Shown here: positions 26,294-34,256 of the stretch, piece after piece | Layout: the number at the start of each line of letters is the position of its first letter | Numbering within the stretch: position 1 is the stretch's first letter | From: Patiriisocius sp047730165 | Lineage (GTDB): Bacteria; Bacteroidota; Bacteroidia; Flavobacteriales; Flavobacteriaceae | Assembly: GCF_047730165.1 (NCBI RefSeq) | Contig: NZ_CP159834.1 | Span: 1,302,001-1,366,000, forward strand | Reading direction: 5' to 3' | DNA: 64,000 nt | The notes under the pieces: generated by a model | Databases searched by the model: none | What the model was told of the DNA's origin: nothing | The model's input: only the letters and a program-made list of their open reading frames with translations | Made by a program: the position numbers and the translations under genes

Positions 26294-26749
26294 TTAGTTA
26301 TGAAGCTTTTTTTCAAATTTTATTTTTCTAATTCCGTGTTCGGTATCCCATTGTTTAACTTCCGTAAAACCGCATTTTTCATATAATTTAGTTGCTGGGC
26401 CATTGGCAAGACCTGTCTCGACTACAAATAGATTTGAATCAAAGGTGTCAAAAACAAAGGTTATTAGTTTTCCTGCGATCCCCTGTCTAAAAAATGTAGG
26501 ATTGACTACTAAACTTCTAATAAGTGTATAGCGATTGTTACGATCAATTTCAATAACTCCAGCGAGACCACCATTTTTTGAGTATCCGTAAAAGGCTGTG
26601 GTGCTTTCTATAAAATCTTCAAGAGGTCTTTTTAAGGGTGGGAAATAAGTGGCGTTTAATAATTTTGCCTCTATCTTATAAGATACTTGAAAAACGGCAC
26701 GAATTTTTTTAGCAATTTCTAACTCCTTATGTTGCAGTCTTTCAATCAT
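26294..26749 (-). CDS. GNAT-family N-acetyltransferase
   Basis: Cytoplasmic acetyltransferase of 151 residues; transfers acetyl from acetyl-CoA to an unknown amine. IRSLVVNPTFFRQGIAGKLI carries the acetyl-CoA pyrophosphate loop (R/Q-x-x-G-x-G/A, here RQGIAG), and LFVVETGLANGPATKLYEKC GF is the usual C-terminal motif. The start lies 45 bases from the diverged repeat copy B. It is a stand-alone gene, so no substrate can be inferred. Confidence 0.88.
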   Translation of the reverse strand: MIERLQHKELEIAKKIRAVFQVSYKIEAKLLNATYFPPLKRPLEDFIESTTAFYGYSKNGGLAGVIEIDRNNRYTLIRSLVVNPTFFRQGIAGKLITFVFDTFDSNLFVVETGLANGPATKLYEKCGFTEVKQWDTEHGIRKIKFEKKLHN

Positions 26750-27057
26750 TTTTCCTTTTAATTATTTCTAACTCGCTAAATAATTAGATTTATCAGGGCT
26801 ATCCCGTAAAGTTACTGAAATTAAATCCATCAAAAAATCCCAACCAAATTGTCAGGGTTCATTAGATAATATTTCCGAAGTATATGTTGTTCCCCAGAGG
26901 ATTTCCAAGTTCTGTTTTTCAGATTATCTTTTTCTATGTTTGTTTTGAGTTGCGTGTTGGCAAGAAAGAATATTTTGCAGTTTTTGGTAGTATGATTACT
27001 TTTAGTCGAATACAGAGGTTTGCGGCTTATAGAGTTGACTTGATTTTATTAAAAAAT
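26750..27057. other. Intergenic stretch with a diverged repeat copy
   Basis: Holds copy B of the dispersed repeat (26797-26884) and about 170 further bases in which I see no gene. An open plus-strand frame at 26884-27075 has no start context or family look. It ends at a minus-strand terminator hairpin. Confidence 0.5.
26797..26884 (+). repeat. Diverged intergenic repeat, copy B
   Basis: Second copy of the repeat at 25053-25136. Shared blocks TATCCCGTAAAG, CAAAAAATCCCAACC, GGTTCAT and ATTTCCGAAGTA; the last contains an exact copy of the 10-base word. It lies upstream of the GNAT gene. Confidence 0.6.
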
Positions 27058-27095
27058 AAAATGCCCTTTACGTAAAATCATAAAGGGCATTCATT
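27058..27095 (-). terminator. Terminator of the TonB-receptor operon
   Basis: ATGCCCTTTA (27061-27070), a ten-base loop, TAAAGGGCAT (27081-27090); on the minus strand the stem is followed by a T-rich run. It is 33 bases past the end of the operon's last gene. Confidence 0.88.
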
Positions 27096-27127
27096 TTGGC
27101 ACAAAGAAAGGTGTGACTAATTCAAAT

Positions 27128-27682
27128 CTATTGTACCATTACATTAAATGTGGCTGCAATATCAGTCTCTCCACCAGCATCGCCAAGACCTGTGTTCGGT
27201 TTTGTAGGCAAATGACGTAGCGTAAACGTTAACGTTCCAGAACTTACTGTTCCTGCTGTTAACGTAAATTCTGTTCCGAGCGGATTTCCTTCGCCATCAA
27301 AATTATCGTACTCTGTTGTTACATCAAGTCCGCCTCCAATAGTGTAGAAAAACTGGTGGTCTTCATCTTCTTCCTCCACTTCCTCCGTAATATTTTCAGG
27401 TGGGTTTACTGTTTCGTTCAATAGTACAAGCGTACCATTATACATTACACCTGCTGTAAGATTACCAGAAGTAATTACTGGTGGATTGGGTCCATCGCCA
27501 TCTAAATCCCTTGTTTGTAGGGTAACAGGCATTCCGCCACTGTTGGGCGTAAGGGTTACCGTCAAAGTGGTAATCACTTCTTCTTCATTTACGGGTTCTG
27601 GCGTATTGTCGTCATCGTTTGAGCACGATACAAATAATACTGTTGCAAAAATTGCAGTTGCAAAAAATTTCAAATTTCTCAT
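27128..27682 (-). CDS. Lipoprotein, 'type 1 periplasmic binding fold'-like, third gene of the receptor operon
   Basis: 184 residues: MRNLKFFATAIFATVLFVSC is a lipoprotein signal (anchor Cys20), followed by an acidic stretch. Then a beta-rich body: EVITTLTVTLTPNSGGMPVT, an aspartate-rich DLDGDGPNPP, VMYNGTLVLLNE, an acidic EEVEEEDEDHQFFY and a C-terminal TFTLRHLPTKPNTGLGDAGG. The layout matches a family that NCBI labels 'type 1 periplasmic binding fold', by memory. The clustered acids and histidine may bind a metal or be a surface element. It follows the TonB-dependent receptor by about 20 bases. The start at 27682 was chosen as it begins the signal peptide and does not overlap the receptor gene. 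Confidence 0.85.
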   Translation of the reverse strand: MRNLKFFATAIFATVLFVSCSNDDDNTPEPVNEEEVITTLTVTLTPNSGGMPVTLQTRDLDGDGPNPPVITSGNLTAGVMYNGTLVLLNETVNPPENITEEVEEEDEDHQFFYTIGGGLDVTTEYDNFDGEGNPLGTEFTLTAGTVSSGTLTFTLRHLPTKPNTGLGDAGGETDIAATFNVMVQ

Positions 27683-27701
27683 AGTTTCTGATTTTAAAAA
27701 A

Positions 27702-30101
27702 TTAATAATTGATTTTAAGATTAAATAAAAAGTTTCTGCCCAAATCGTCTGCATAATATCGCAGACGGTTCAGGTAATTTCGATAGGAAGTATTCATTAC
27801 GTTTGTGATTCCAAAACCTACTGTAAGTGTTGCTGTTTTAGTGGCTTTAAAATCGATGCTGGAATTAAAATTGAACAAATGGTAGGCGTCGGGTGGCGTA
27901 CTTAGGTCCACAACTTCCATTGTTTGTGTTTCTGGAATGAACACTTCAAAATTGTTATCGGGAAATTCGTTTTGTCGGAAGTTATACTCACTCTGTAATG
28001 ACAAGCGAATATTATTGAATTCCGAGTTTTGATAAACGATTTCATTCTTGGTATTTACGGGTGGCATACTTGTCAATGGCTCATACCTATTGCGATCATA
28101 GCCCTTTACCAAAGAAAACTGATTGTTTAAGCGGAAATTTTTGGCAAAAGCATAGGATGCATCCACATCTACACCCAACAATTGTGCATTGGTTTGACGG
28201 TATTCCCAAACTTGAAAATTGCCCCGTACCGTTTGCTGAATTTCAGTAGGTTCAATAACGATAAAATTTGAAATTGTGTTGATGTAAGGATTGACGGAAA
28301 AACTGAATATGTCGTTATCCCTTTGGAATGTTAGGGACACTTTATGTCCAATTTCTGAATTAAAACGTAAATCGCCTAACTCGATTCGGGAAGCGGAATG
28401 GTGCAAGCCTTCACTAAAAAGTTCTGAGGGATTTGGCGCTCTGGAGGCAATTGAATAGTTGAAAAACAACTTATAATCTTCGCCAAATGAATAGGCCGCT
28501 CCAAAAGTTCCTGAACCGTTATAGAAATTAAGTTTCGGATTGGTCAAAACCTGATTGTCGAGTTCCTCGACCACTATTTCTGGAAACAGCTGGTCATAAT
28601 TACGTGATTCCCAAAAGGAAGTTCGGTAAAACTTAAAAACGTCCATATAGGTATAATCAAAACGCCCTCCTGCTTCAAGAAGCCATTGGTCGTTCAAGCG
28701 GTAATCTGCTAAGGCATAGATTCCCAAGTCGTACTTGTCATAATCGGGTATCAATCTGCGCACGCCAGTATTTGGGTCTGCAAAATTATTTTGATACCTG
28801 CCCATAATTCCCGTTTTTAGACTAATTGCATCTGTCAAATGAGAATCTAAATCCAATAAAAGCGTGTGGGTGGCCAGTTGCAAATCCAACGAGGCCTTAT
28901 CGCTGTCTGCACCGCGCCTTATATCAAATTCGAGGCGATTGTTTCTTTGAAAATCATACTGCAGGCTTACTTTCCCAAAACTGTCAAACCTTTTGAAGCC
29001 CTTAATTCTTGCCAAATGATGGGTTACATCTTGTCTTGGCTCATTGATTTGGTATGTAAAATCGTTGATGATTAATGGTCTATTGCTATTTATGGCTCGA
29101 ATTTGGTCTTGAGCACCGCCCAAGTGGGAAGCCCTTAAAATTCCTATTTCATTTTTAAAGAGTGAATAATATGCCTCTATACTATAGTCGAAACGATTAA
29201 GACCCACATTTAAAGAAGCGTTGCGTTCAAAAATGCCTGTATTACTCAACACGTAATGTGTTGCTTCAAAATCGCCCAAGCGTTTTAATGTTCCCTGCAA
29301 GGTTGCATGCCACCCGTTTTGATAACTTTTGGTCAATTGGGAAGTGAGAGATGCACCGCGCCCATTGCTTGCTGCTGTAAGTAATGTTTTTCCATAGAGG
29401 CTATCTTTTACAGGAACTTTTGAAGATTCGACGACGATTACACCACCAATTGCATCACCACTATATTGTAAAGCACCCGCGCCTTTTATTAATGTAAGAT
29501 TTCCGACCGAATTGATATCTACGTTTGGTGCGTGTTCGGCTCCCCATTCTTGGTCCTGCATCCGAACACCATTATTTATGATGACAACACGACTACTGTG
29601 AAGGCCATTAATCAGTGGTTTGATAACGGTATTTCCGGTATTTAGGGACGAAACACCACTCAAGCTATTTAGGGCGTCGCCAAGAGAACCGCTACTGAAA
29701 CGCTCTAATTCTTCTTTTGAAATAGTGTTTTCAAGTATTGTTTTGGACTTATTACTGTAGGCTTTTCCTTCAATCGTAACTTGGTTGAGTTCTTCTAAAT
29801 GATGCTCTAGTTTAAAAGATTTGGCGGTGTTGCCAGATATTTTAAGAGTGAACCCTTTCGTCAAACAATGAGGATGCGATACCTGTATAGAGTAGGTATT
29901 ATTACATAAATTTGAAAATACAAATTTTCCGTCAAAATCAGTCTGTACGGCTTGATCAGTACCTGCAACTACAAGCGTAGCCCCTATAAGTAATGAGCCG
30001 TCGTGAAGGTCTGTTACCCTGCCAGAAAGTGAATTGTCACAATTTTGTGAAATAGATGTAATACTGCTGAATAGCAGTATTAATAGTGCATACTTGTGCA
30101 T
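27702..30101 (-). CDS. TonB-dependent receptor, probable metal receptor
   Basis: Outer-membrane active-transport receptor, 799 residues. Signal peptide to about 20, a carboxypeptidase-regulatory-like domain about 25-105 (LSGRVTDLHDGSLLIGATLV), a plug domain about 115-240 (GVSSLNTGNTVIKPLINGL, VRMQDQEWGAEHAPN) and a 22-strand barrel ending in a terminal aromatic (FLFNLKINY). The loop FSEGLHHSASRIELGD resembles ZnuD-like zinc receptors; the neighbours, a His/Cys-rich secreted protein and an acidic lipoprotein, also suggest a divalent metal as substrate. Metal identity is inferred. Its TonB could be the set at 40-42 kb. Confidence 0.9.
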   Translation of the reverse strand: MHKYALLILLFSSITSISQNCDNSLSGRVTDLHDGSLLIGATLVVAGTDQAVQTDFDGKFVFSNLCNNTYSIQVSHPHCLTKGFTLKISGNTAKSFKLEHHLEELNQVTIEGKAYSNKSKTILENTISKEELERFSSGSLGDALNSLSGVSSLNTGNTVIKPLINGLHSSRVVIINNGVRMQDQEWGAEHAPNVDINSVGNLTLIKGAGALQYSGDAIGGVIVVESSKVPVKDSLYGKTLLTAASNGRGASLTSQLTKSYQNGWHATLQGTLKRLGDFEATHYVLSNTGIFERNASLNVGLNRFDYSIEAYYSLFKNEIGILRASHLGGAQDQIRAINSNRPLIINDFTYQINEPRQDVTHHLARIKGFKRFDSFGKVSLQYDFQRNNRLEFDIRRGADSDKASLDLQLATHTLLLDLDSHLTDAISLKTGIMGRYQNNFADPNTGVRRLIPDYDKYDLGIYALADYRLNDQWLLEAGGRFDYTYMDVFKFYRTSFWESRNYDQLFPEIVVEELDNQVLTNPKLNFYNGSGTFGAAYSFGEDYKLFFNYSIASRAPNPSELFSEGLHHSASRIELGDLRFNSEIGHKVSLTFQRDNDIFSFSVNPYINTISNFIVIEPTEIQQTVRGNFQVWEYRQTNAQLLGVDVDASYAFAKNFRLNNQFSLVKGYDRNRYEPLTSMPPVNTKNEIVYQNSEFNNIRLSLQSEYNFRQNEFPDNNFEVFIPETQTMEVVDLSTPPDAYHLFNFNSSIDFKATKTATLTVGFGITNVMNTSYRNYLNRLRYYADDLGRNFLFNLKINY

Positions 30102-30140
30102 ATAAATTCTTAATTAACATAAAACGTATCAGTTTGTTTA

Positions 30141-30470
30141 TTAAGAAAAAATAGGTGGCGCGCGTAATTGGGTGTTGGTTATTTGAAAGGAATGAAACTG
30201 TAATGAAGTGAAGTTTGCCTCAACCTTTACAGGAATTTTTGGTAATAGTAAATTAGGATATATGTCTATATCGTAATTGAACAATGCTAGATGAAAATCA
30301 CATATATCACACTCTCTAACTGATTCATGAATGTGAGTGGCGTTCTCGGTACACGCAATATGCTCGTGAGCTTCAAACATATGAATAAACTGAACGGCAG
30401 AAGGTAACATTAAAGCTACAAAAAGCAATAAAGCTACTATATTTTTGCCAATCTGTTTTCTGTAATCCAT
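30141..30470 (-). CDS. Small His/Cys-rich exported protein, first gene of the receptor operon
   Basis: 109 residues with a hydrophobic stretch (about 9-28) that may be a signal peptide or single anchor. Downstream are clusters of possible metal ligands: FIHMFEAHEHIAC, THIHESVRECDICDFHL. That gives about seven histidines and three cysteines within roughly 50 residues, consistent with metal binding. I do not recognise a named family, but similar short proteins often precede metal-related TonB receptors in Bacteroidota. It begins the minus-strand run into the receptor at 27702-30101 (39 bases apart). The dyad-bearing promoter at 30482-30522 sits directly upstream. Confidence 0.78.
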   Translation of the reverse strand: MDYRKQIGKNIVALLLFVALMLPSAVQFIHMFEAHEHIACTENATHIHESVRECDICDFHLALFNYDIDIYPNLLLPKIPVKVEANFTSLQFHSFQITNTQLRAPPIFS

Positions 30471-30481
30471 CGGGCTTTACT

Positions 30482-30522
30482 CAAAATCTAAGATACAAAA
30501 GTATATAATTATCTTGATTTTG
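30482..30522 (-). promoter_or_regulatory. Promoter with symmetrical operator-like dyad for the receptor operon
   Basis: CAAAATCTAAGAT (30482-30494) and ATCTTGATTTTG (30511-30522) are inverted copies differing by one base, with 16 bases between. Within that spacer, the minus-strand -7 element TACTTTTG (30503-30496) matches TAnnTTTG. A transcript would begin near 30490, about 20 bases before the ATG at 30470. A protein bound to the dyad would cover the promoter. A metal repressor such as Zur or another Fur-family protein is a plausible candidate, but not shown. Confidence 0.6.
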
Positions 30523-30606
30523 GGCACTATGGACGAGATGAAATTTAATATTTTAATTTCAATCTTAATTTAGATGTTGTTGGCTTTTGCTGAAGGGCCG
30601 GTAAGA

Positions 30607-31749
30607 CTAGTCTCTCAACAAGCTTCTGCTAATAACAATCTTCTGCACCTCACTAGTGCCTTCATAAATCTGGGTAATCTTAGCGTCACGCATCATGCGC
30701 TCTACGTGGTATTCTTTTACAAAACCATTACCACCGTGCACTTGTACTGCTTCTACACTAACTTCCATCGCTACTTTACTGGCTTTTAGTTTTGCCATTG
30801 CACTACTCATATCGTAGTTTATTCCATTGTCTTTCTCCCAAGCAGATTTCATAACTAAGTGGCGCGCTGCTTCTATCTCTAGGTGCATATCTGCCAGTTT
30901 AAAGGCAATCGCTTGGTGGTTGCATATCTCCGTGCCAAATGCCTTGCGTATTTTTGAATAATCGCGGGCAAGTTCGTAGGCACCTTGTGCGATCCCTAAT
31001 GCTTGTGCGGCAATCCCTATACGACCACCAGATAAGGTTTTCATGGCAAATTTAAAACCAAAACCATCTTCACCTATTCTGTTTTCTTTTGGGACTTTTA
31101 CATCGTTAAAGTTTAAAGTGTGTGTGTCACTACCACGAATTCCTAATTTATCTTCTTTAGGGCCTATCTCAAAGCCTTCCCAAGTTTTTTCAACAATAAA
31201 GGCATTGATCCCTTTATGTCCTTTTTCTCTGTCTGTCTGTGCGATTACTAAGTAATAATCTGCAGATCCACCATTTGTAATCCAGTTTTTAGTCCCGTTT
31301 AAAAGATAGTGGTCTCCCATGTCTATCGCAGTAGTTTGCTGCGAAGTAGCATCGCTACCTGCTTCTGGCTCACTTAAGCAAAAAGCGCCTAAAGCCTCTC
31401 CCGTGGCAAGCTTCGTCAAGTATTTTTCTTTCTGCTCCTCATTACCATAGGTCTCAAGACCATAACAAACTAAAGAGTTATTTACAGAAACAATTACAGA
31501 TGCAGATGCGTCTACTTTACTAAGCTCTTCCATCACGATAACGTAAGAAATAGCATCCATACCGCTTCCGCCATATTTTGGGTCGACCATCAATCCCATA
31601 AAACCAAGTTCTCCCATCTTCTTCACTTGCTCGGCAGGAAATTCTTGTTTATTATCACGCTCTATAACACCTGGTAGTAACTCTGTTCTAGCAAAATCAC
31701 GCGCCGCGTCACGGATCATTAAATGTTCTTCAGATAGATTGAAATCCAT
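30607..31749 (-). CDS. Acyl-CoA dehydrogenase
   Basis: FAD enzyme for the first step of fatty-acid or branched-chain acyl-CoA beta-oxidation; cytoplasmic. 380 residues, normal length. Clear motifs: GAFCLSEPEAGSDA (about 122-135), WITNGG (about 156), the catalytic Glu in YEGTSEVQK (E363) and a VQVHGGNGF run (about 334-342). The short-chain / butyryl-CoA or isovaleryl-type cannot be told apart here. A promoter with full -33/-7 elements lies at 31775-31805, about 20 bases upstream of a plausible transcript start and the ATG at 31749. It stands alone, divergent from anmK. Confidence 0.95.
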   Translation of the reverse strand: MDFNLSEEHLMIRDAARDFARTELLPGVIERDNKQEFPAEQVKKMGELGFMGLMVDPKYGGSGMDAISYVIVMEELSKVDASASVIVSVNNSLVCYGLETYGNEEQKEKYLTKLATGEALGAFCLSEPEAGSDATSQQTTAIDMGDHYLLNGTKNWITNGGSADYYLVIAQTDREKGHKGINAFIVEKTWEGFEIGPKEDKLGIRGSDTHTLNFNDVKVPKENRIGEDGFGFKFAMKTLSGGRIGIAAQALGIAQGAYELARDYSKIRKAFGTEICNHQAIAFKLADMHLEIEAARHLVMKSAWEKDNGINYDMSSAMAKLKASKVAMEVSVEAVQVHGGNGFVKEYHVERMMRDAKITQIYEGTSEVQKIVISRSLLRD

Positions 31750-31774
31750 AGTATATTGTTCTTTTTTGAGATTG

Positions 31775-31805
31775 CAAAGATAGTTTTAAAAAGAATAATT
31801 TTCAA
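31775..31805 (-). promoter_or_regulatory. Promoter of the acyl-CoA dehydrogenase gene
   Basis: Minus strand: TTG (31805-31803), 20 bases, TATCTTTG (31782-31775). The transcript would begin near 31769, 20 bases before the ATG. Confidence 0.75.
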
Positions 31806-32096
31806 GGAGAGTTTTCTTAAAATATGGTGTGGATTTTTATTTCTGAAATGTGCTGTTCATTTTTTATCACGCTTAGTTTAGACGGTTTGAGCCACGATCA
31901 TTCGCTTCGCTCCTCGCACGAGTCACAATTTTCTCAGTCGCTTCGTTCGAGACGCTTTCTTGTTTCGTTTAGTCTTGCTTGCCAAACGATTCCCTATAAA
32001 AATCTAAGCAGGCTGTGATTCAAACCATCCAAATAACACCTACTGTCAAATAATGCCCTACCTTTATTACCTAATTCAAATGTTCAAAATAAAGAC
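31806..32096. other. Gene-free stretch with GC-rich self-similar patch
   Basis: Together with the promoter region this is a gap of about 350 bases. 31880-31960 is unusually rich in CGCTTCG-type words (ATTCGCTTCGCTCC, AGTCGCTTCGTTCG) and can form small hairpins. A 64-codon open frame (31824-32018) there looks like low-complexity shadow rather than a gene. Nothing further is recognised. Confidence 0.4.
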
Positions 32097-33170
32097 TTGA
32101 AAAAATCAAACTATCACGTTCTCGGAATAATGAGCGGAACTTCTCTTGACGGGATAGATATCGCTCAGTTATGGTTCACTGTTTCTGCAAAGGGAGACTG
32201 GAGCTATAAAATAGGTGCTGCAGAAACAGTGCCTTATATTGAAGCGATGCGGCTGGAGCTTAAACAAGCCATTACTTGGAGTAGAGAAAGCATTGATGGT
32301 TTAAATGAACGATATACAAAGCAACTAGCGCAGAAAATATCGAAATTTATAAAAAAGAACGAGATTCATAACCTAGACGCGGTTTGTAGCCACGGGCATA
32401 CTATTCTACATCAGCCAGAAAACGGACTCACCTTACAAATAGGAAATCTCCCTAACATTTCAGAAATATTAAAACAAAAGGTGGTCTGTGATTTTAGAGT
32501 GCAAGATGTATTATTGGGAGGGCAAGGAGCGCCGTTGGTACCTATTGGTGACCAGTTGCTTTTTAGTGATTATGATTATTGTTTAAACCTAGGTGGCTTT
32601 GCAAATCTATCAACAAACAACAATAACGCGCGTATTGCCTATGATATTTGCCCCGTCAACGTTGTGCTCAATCAATTATGTGAGTCGCTGGGCTTGCCTT
32701 TTGACGATGAAGGAAAAATAGCCCGCAATGGAAACGTAGATGCCGTTGTCTTAGAAAAATTAAACGAGCTATCTTTCTACCATACTGTGCCCCCAAAGTC
32801 CTTAGGGTTAGAATGGGTAAAAGAGAATATTTTACCAGTATTACAACAAAGCAATCTTTCTAAAGAAGATGCTATTGCCACTTTTACAGCGCACGCCGCT
32901 TGGCAGATTGCTTCACAATGTAAGGAGTATAAAAGTCTACTCGTCACGGGAGGTGGTGCTTATAATACTTATTTATTAGAACGAATAGCAAATCATAAAA
33001 ACCTAGCATTAGTCCTGCCAGTAACCAAATTACTTGAGTATAAAGAAGCGCTTATTTTTGGATTACTTGGTGTGTTAAAATTACGGGACGAGAACAACTG
33101 TCTCTCCAGTGTTACAGGAGCGCATCACGATCATTCAAGCGGGAAAATTTATGAGTTCATAAACACCTAG
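32097..33170 (+). CDS. anmK: Anhydro-N-acetylmuramic acid kinase
   Basis: Phosphorylates 1,6-anhydro-MurNAc while opening its anhydro ring, in recycling of peptidoglycan; cytoplasmic. 357 residues, close to the usual 360-370. GIMSGTSLDGIDIA (about 11-24) is the ATP-binding signature; DFRVQDVLLGGQGAPLVP and LNLGGFANLS follow as in the family, then YDICPVNVVLN, LVTGGGAYN and EALIFGLLG. The frame starts with TTG at 32097, the first start codon before the conserved sequence; the ATG inside the motif would lose residues it needs. Recycling fits with the glucosaminidase at 8333. Confidence 0.96.
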   Translation: MKKSNYHVLGIMSGTSLDGIDIAQLWFTVSAKGDWSYKIGAAETVPYIEAMRLELKQAITWSRESIDGLNERYTKQLAQKISKFIKKNEIHNLDAVCSHGHTILHQPENGLTLQIGNLPNISEILKQKVVCDFRVQDVLLGGQGAPLVPIGDQLLFSDYDYCLNLGGFANLSTNNNNARIAYDICPVNVVLNQLCESLGLPFDDEGKIARNGNVDAVVLEKLNELSFYHTVPPKSLGLEWVKENILPVLQQSNLSKEDAIATFTAHAAWQIASQCKEYKSLLVTGGGAYNTYLLERIANHKNLALVLPVTKLLEYKEALIFGLLGVLKLRDENNCLSSVTGAHHDHSSGKIYEFINT

Positions 33171-33302
33171 GATGTGCTGCTTTAGTCTTTTGTTCGTTAA
33201 AAGTAATAAAATAATTTCCTCTCGAAAGTTGCCCGTGTGATTCATTAGCACGTTTTGAGTACGTCATTTAATCAAAATTCACAATAATCAATTTAGCTTC
33301 CG

Positions 33303-33310
33303 TATTTTTG
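33303..33310 (+). promoter_or_regulatory. -7 element abutting the TPR gene start
   Basis: TATTTTTG matches TAnnTTTG and ends four bases before the ATG at 33315, so the mRNA would begin near or at the start codon (leaderless or nearly so). No clear -33 element at usual spacing. Confidence 0.45.
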
Positions 33311-33314
33311 CAGT

Positions 33315-34043
33315 ATGATGTATTACCTTATTATTGCCCTACAGATTTACTGCTTGTATCACGCCTACACAAACAGACGTGAGTGGTATTGGTATCTTGT
33401 TATTTTTCTGATTCCTGTAATAGGTTGTGCGATTTACCTCATTACACAGGTGTTTAATAAGCGAGATCTTGAAAACGTTCAAAAAGAGGTAGTCACGGTT
33501 CTCAATCCCACAAAGCGGGTGAAAGATCTTGAGGAGAAGTTGGCTTTTTCAGACACTTTTCAGAGCAGGATAAATCTGGCAGATGCCTATTTGGATATAA
33601 AAGATTTCTTTAATGCAATTTTGCAATATCGTGCGGCATTAAAAGGAAGTCACACAGATTATTTCTACGGAAATGCCAATCTCGTGGAAGCACTTTATCT
33701 AGATGAACAATACGACGAGGCGATTCTTGTTGCTAAAGGAATTGAGAATCATCCAGATTTTGATAAGTCTAAAAGTAATTTGTATTACGGGCAGGCAATA
33801 TTTCAAAAAGGTGATGTAGAAAAAGCAGCGCAGATTCTTAAAAAAATAAATAGGAGATATTCAAATTATCCAGAACGATTGATGCTTGCACGTTTTTTAA
33901 AAGATAATGGTAAAGAAGTAGATGCCATAGAACTCTTAGAGGAGCTTATGGATGAAGGTAGGCATCACGCACAGCCCAACAAAAGAAAATATAAGATGGT
34001 CTTTGCAGATATTGAAAAATTGCAAAAGGAATTAGCTAGTTAG
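33315..34043 (+). CDS. TPR protein with N-terminal membrane segments
   Basis: 242 residues. The first 50 residues hold two hydrophobic segments (YLIIALQIYCLYHAYT and WYLVIFLIPVIGCAIYLITQ), with the tryptophan-rich turn between them resembling the PLDc_N-like membrane hairpin. The rest (from about 85) is helical TPR-like repeats: INLADAYLDIKDFFNAILQY, LVEALYLDEQYDEAIL and YYGQAIFQKGDVEKAAQIL. The cytoplasmic TPR part would serve protein-protein contacts. Partner unknown; single gene. The start is uncertain between the tandem ATGs at 33315 and 33318. Confidence 0.82.
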   Translation: MMYYLIIALQIYCLYHAYTNRREWYWYLVIFLIPVIGCAIYLITQVFNKRDLENVQKEVVTVLNPTKRVKDLEEKLAFSDTFQSRINLADAYLDIKDFFNAILQYRAALKGSHTDYFYGNANLVEALYLDEQYDEAILVAKGIENHPDFDKSKSNLYYGQAIFQKGDVEKAAQILKKINRRYSNYPERLMLARFLKDNGKEVDAIELLEELMDEGRHHAQPNKRKYKMVFADIEKLQKELAS

Positions 34044-34172
34044 ATACGGTAAGATAAGATGAGATAAGGGTGTGCTGTAACTGCTGTTCTCTGCATAAAC
34101 TTAGGCTTCATCCGTTGTAACCAAGACATACGTCTTACGAGGTCTTAATGCCAGAAATAACAACCATAAAAA

Positions 34173-34202
34173 AGCGTTCTTACGACTTGTAGTAAGAACG
34201 CT
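34173..34202 (-). terminator. Terminator of the cytochrome peroxidase operon
   Basis: AGCGTTCTTAC (34173-34183) and GTAAGAACGCT (34192-34202), perfect 11-base arms, eight-base loop; on the minus strand a T run follows. 54 bases past the end of the peroxidase gene. Confidence 0.88.
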
Positions 34203-34256
34203 CAGACAACCTGGTCAATAATCAAAAAAACGGGTTGTTTTATTTTAAATAATTTC

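Noticed and set aside
26884..27075. A 63-codon plus-strand frame
   Set aside because: No homologous look, low-complexity codons, ends in a terminator hairpin for the other strand, and begins inside a repeat.
31824..32018. A 64-codon plus-strand frame in the acyl-CoA dehydrogenase / anmK gap
   Set aside because: Translates a CGCTTCG-rich patch with no domain; no promoter or start context.
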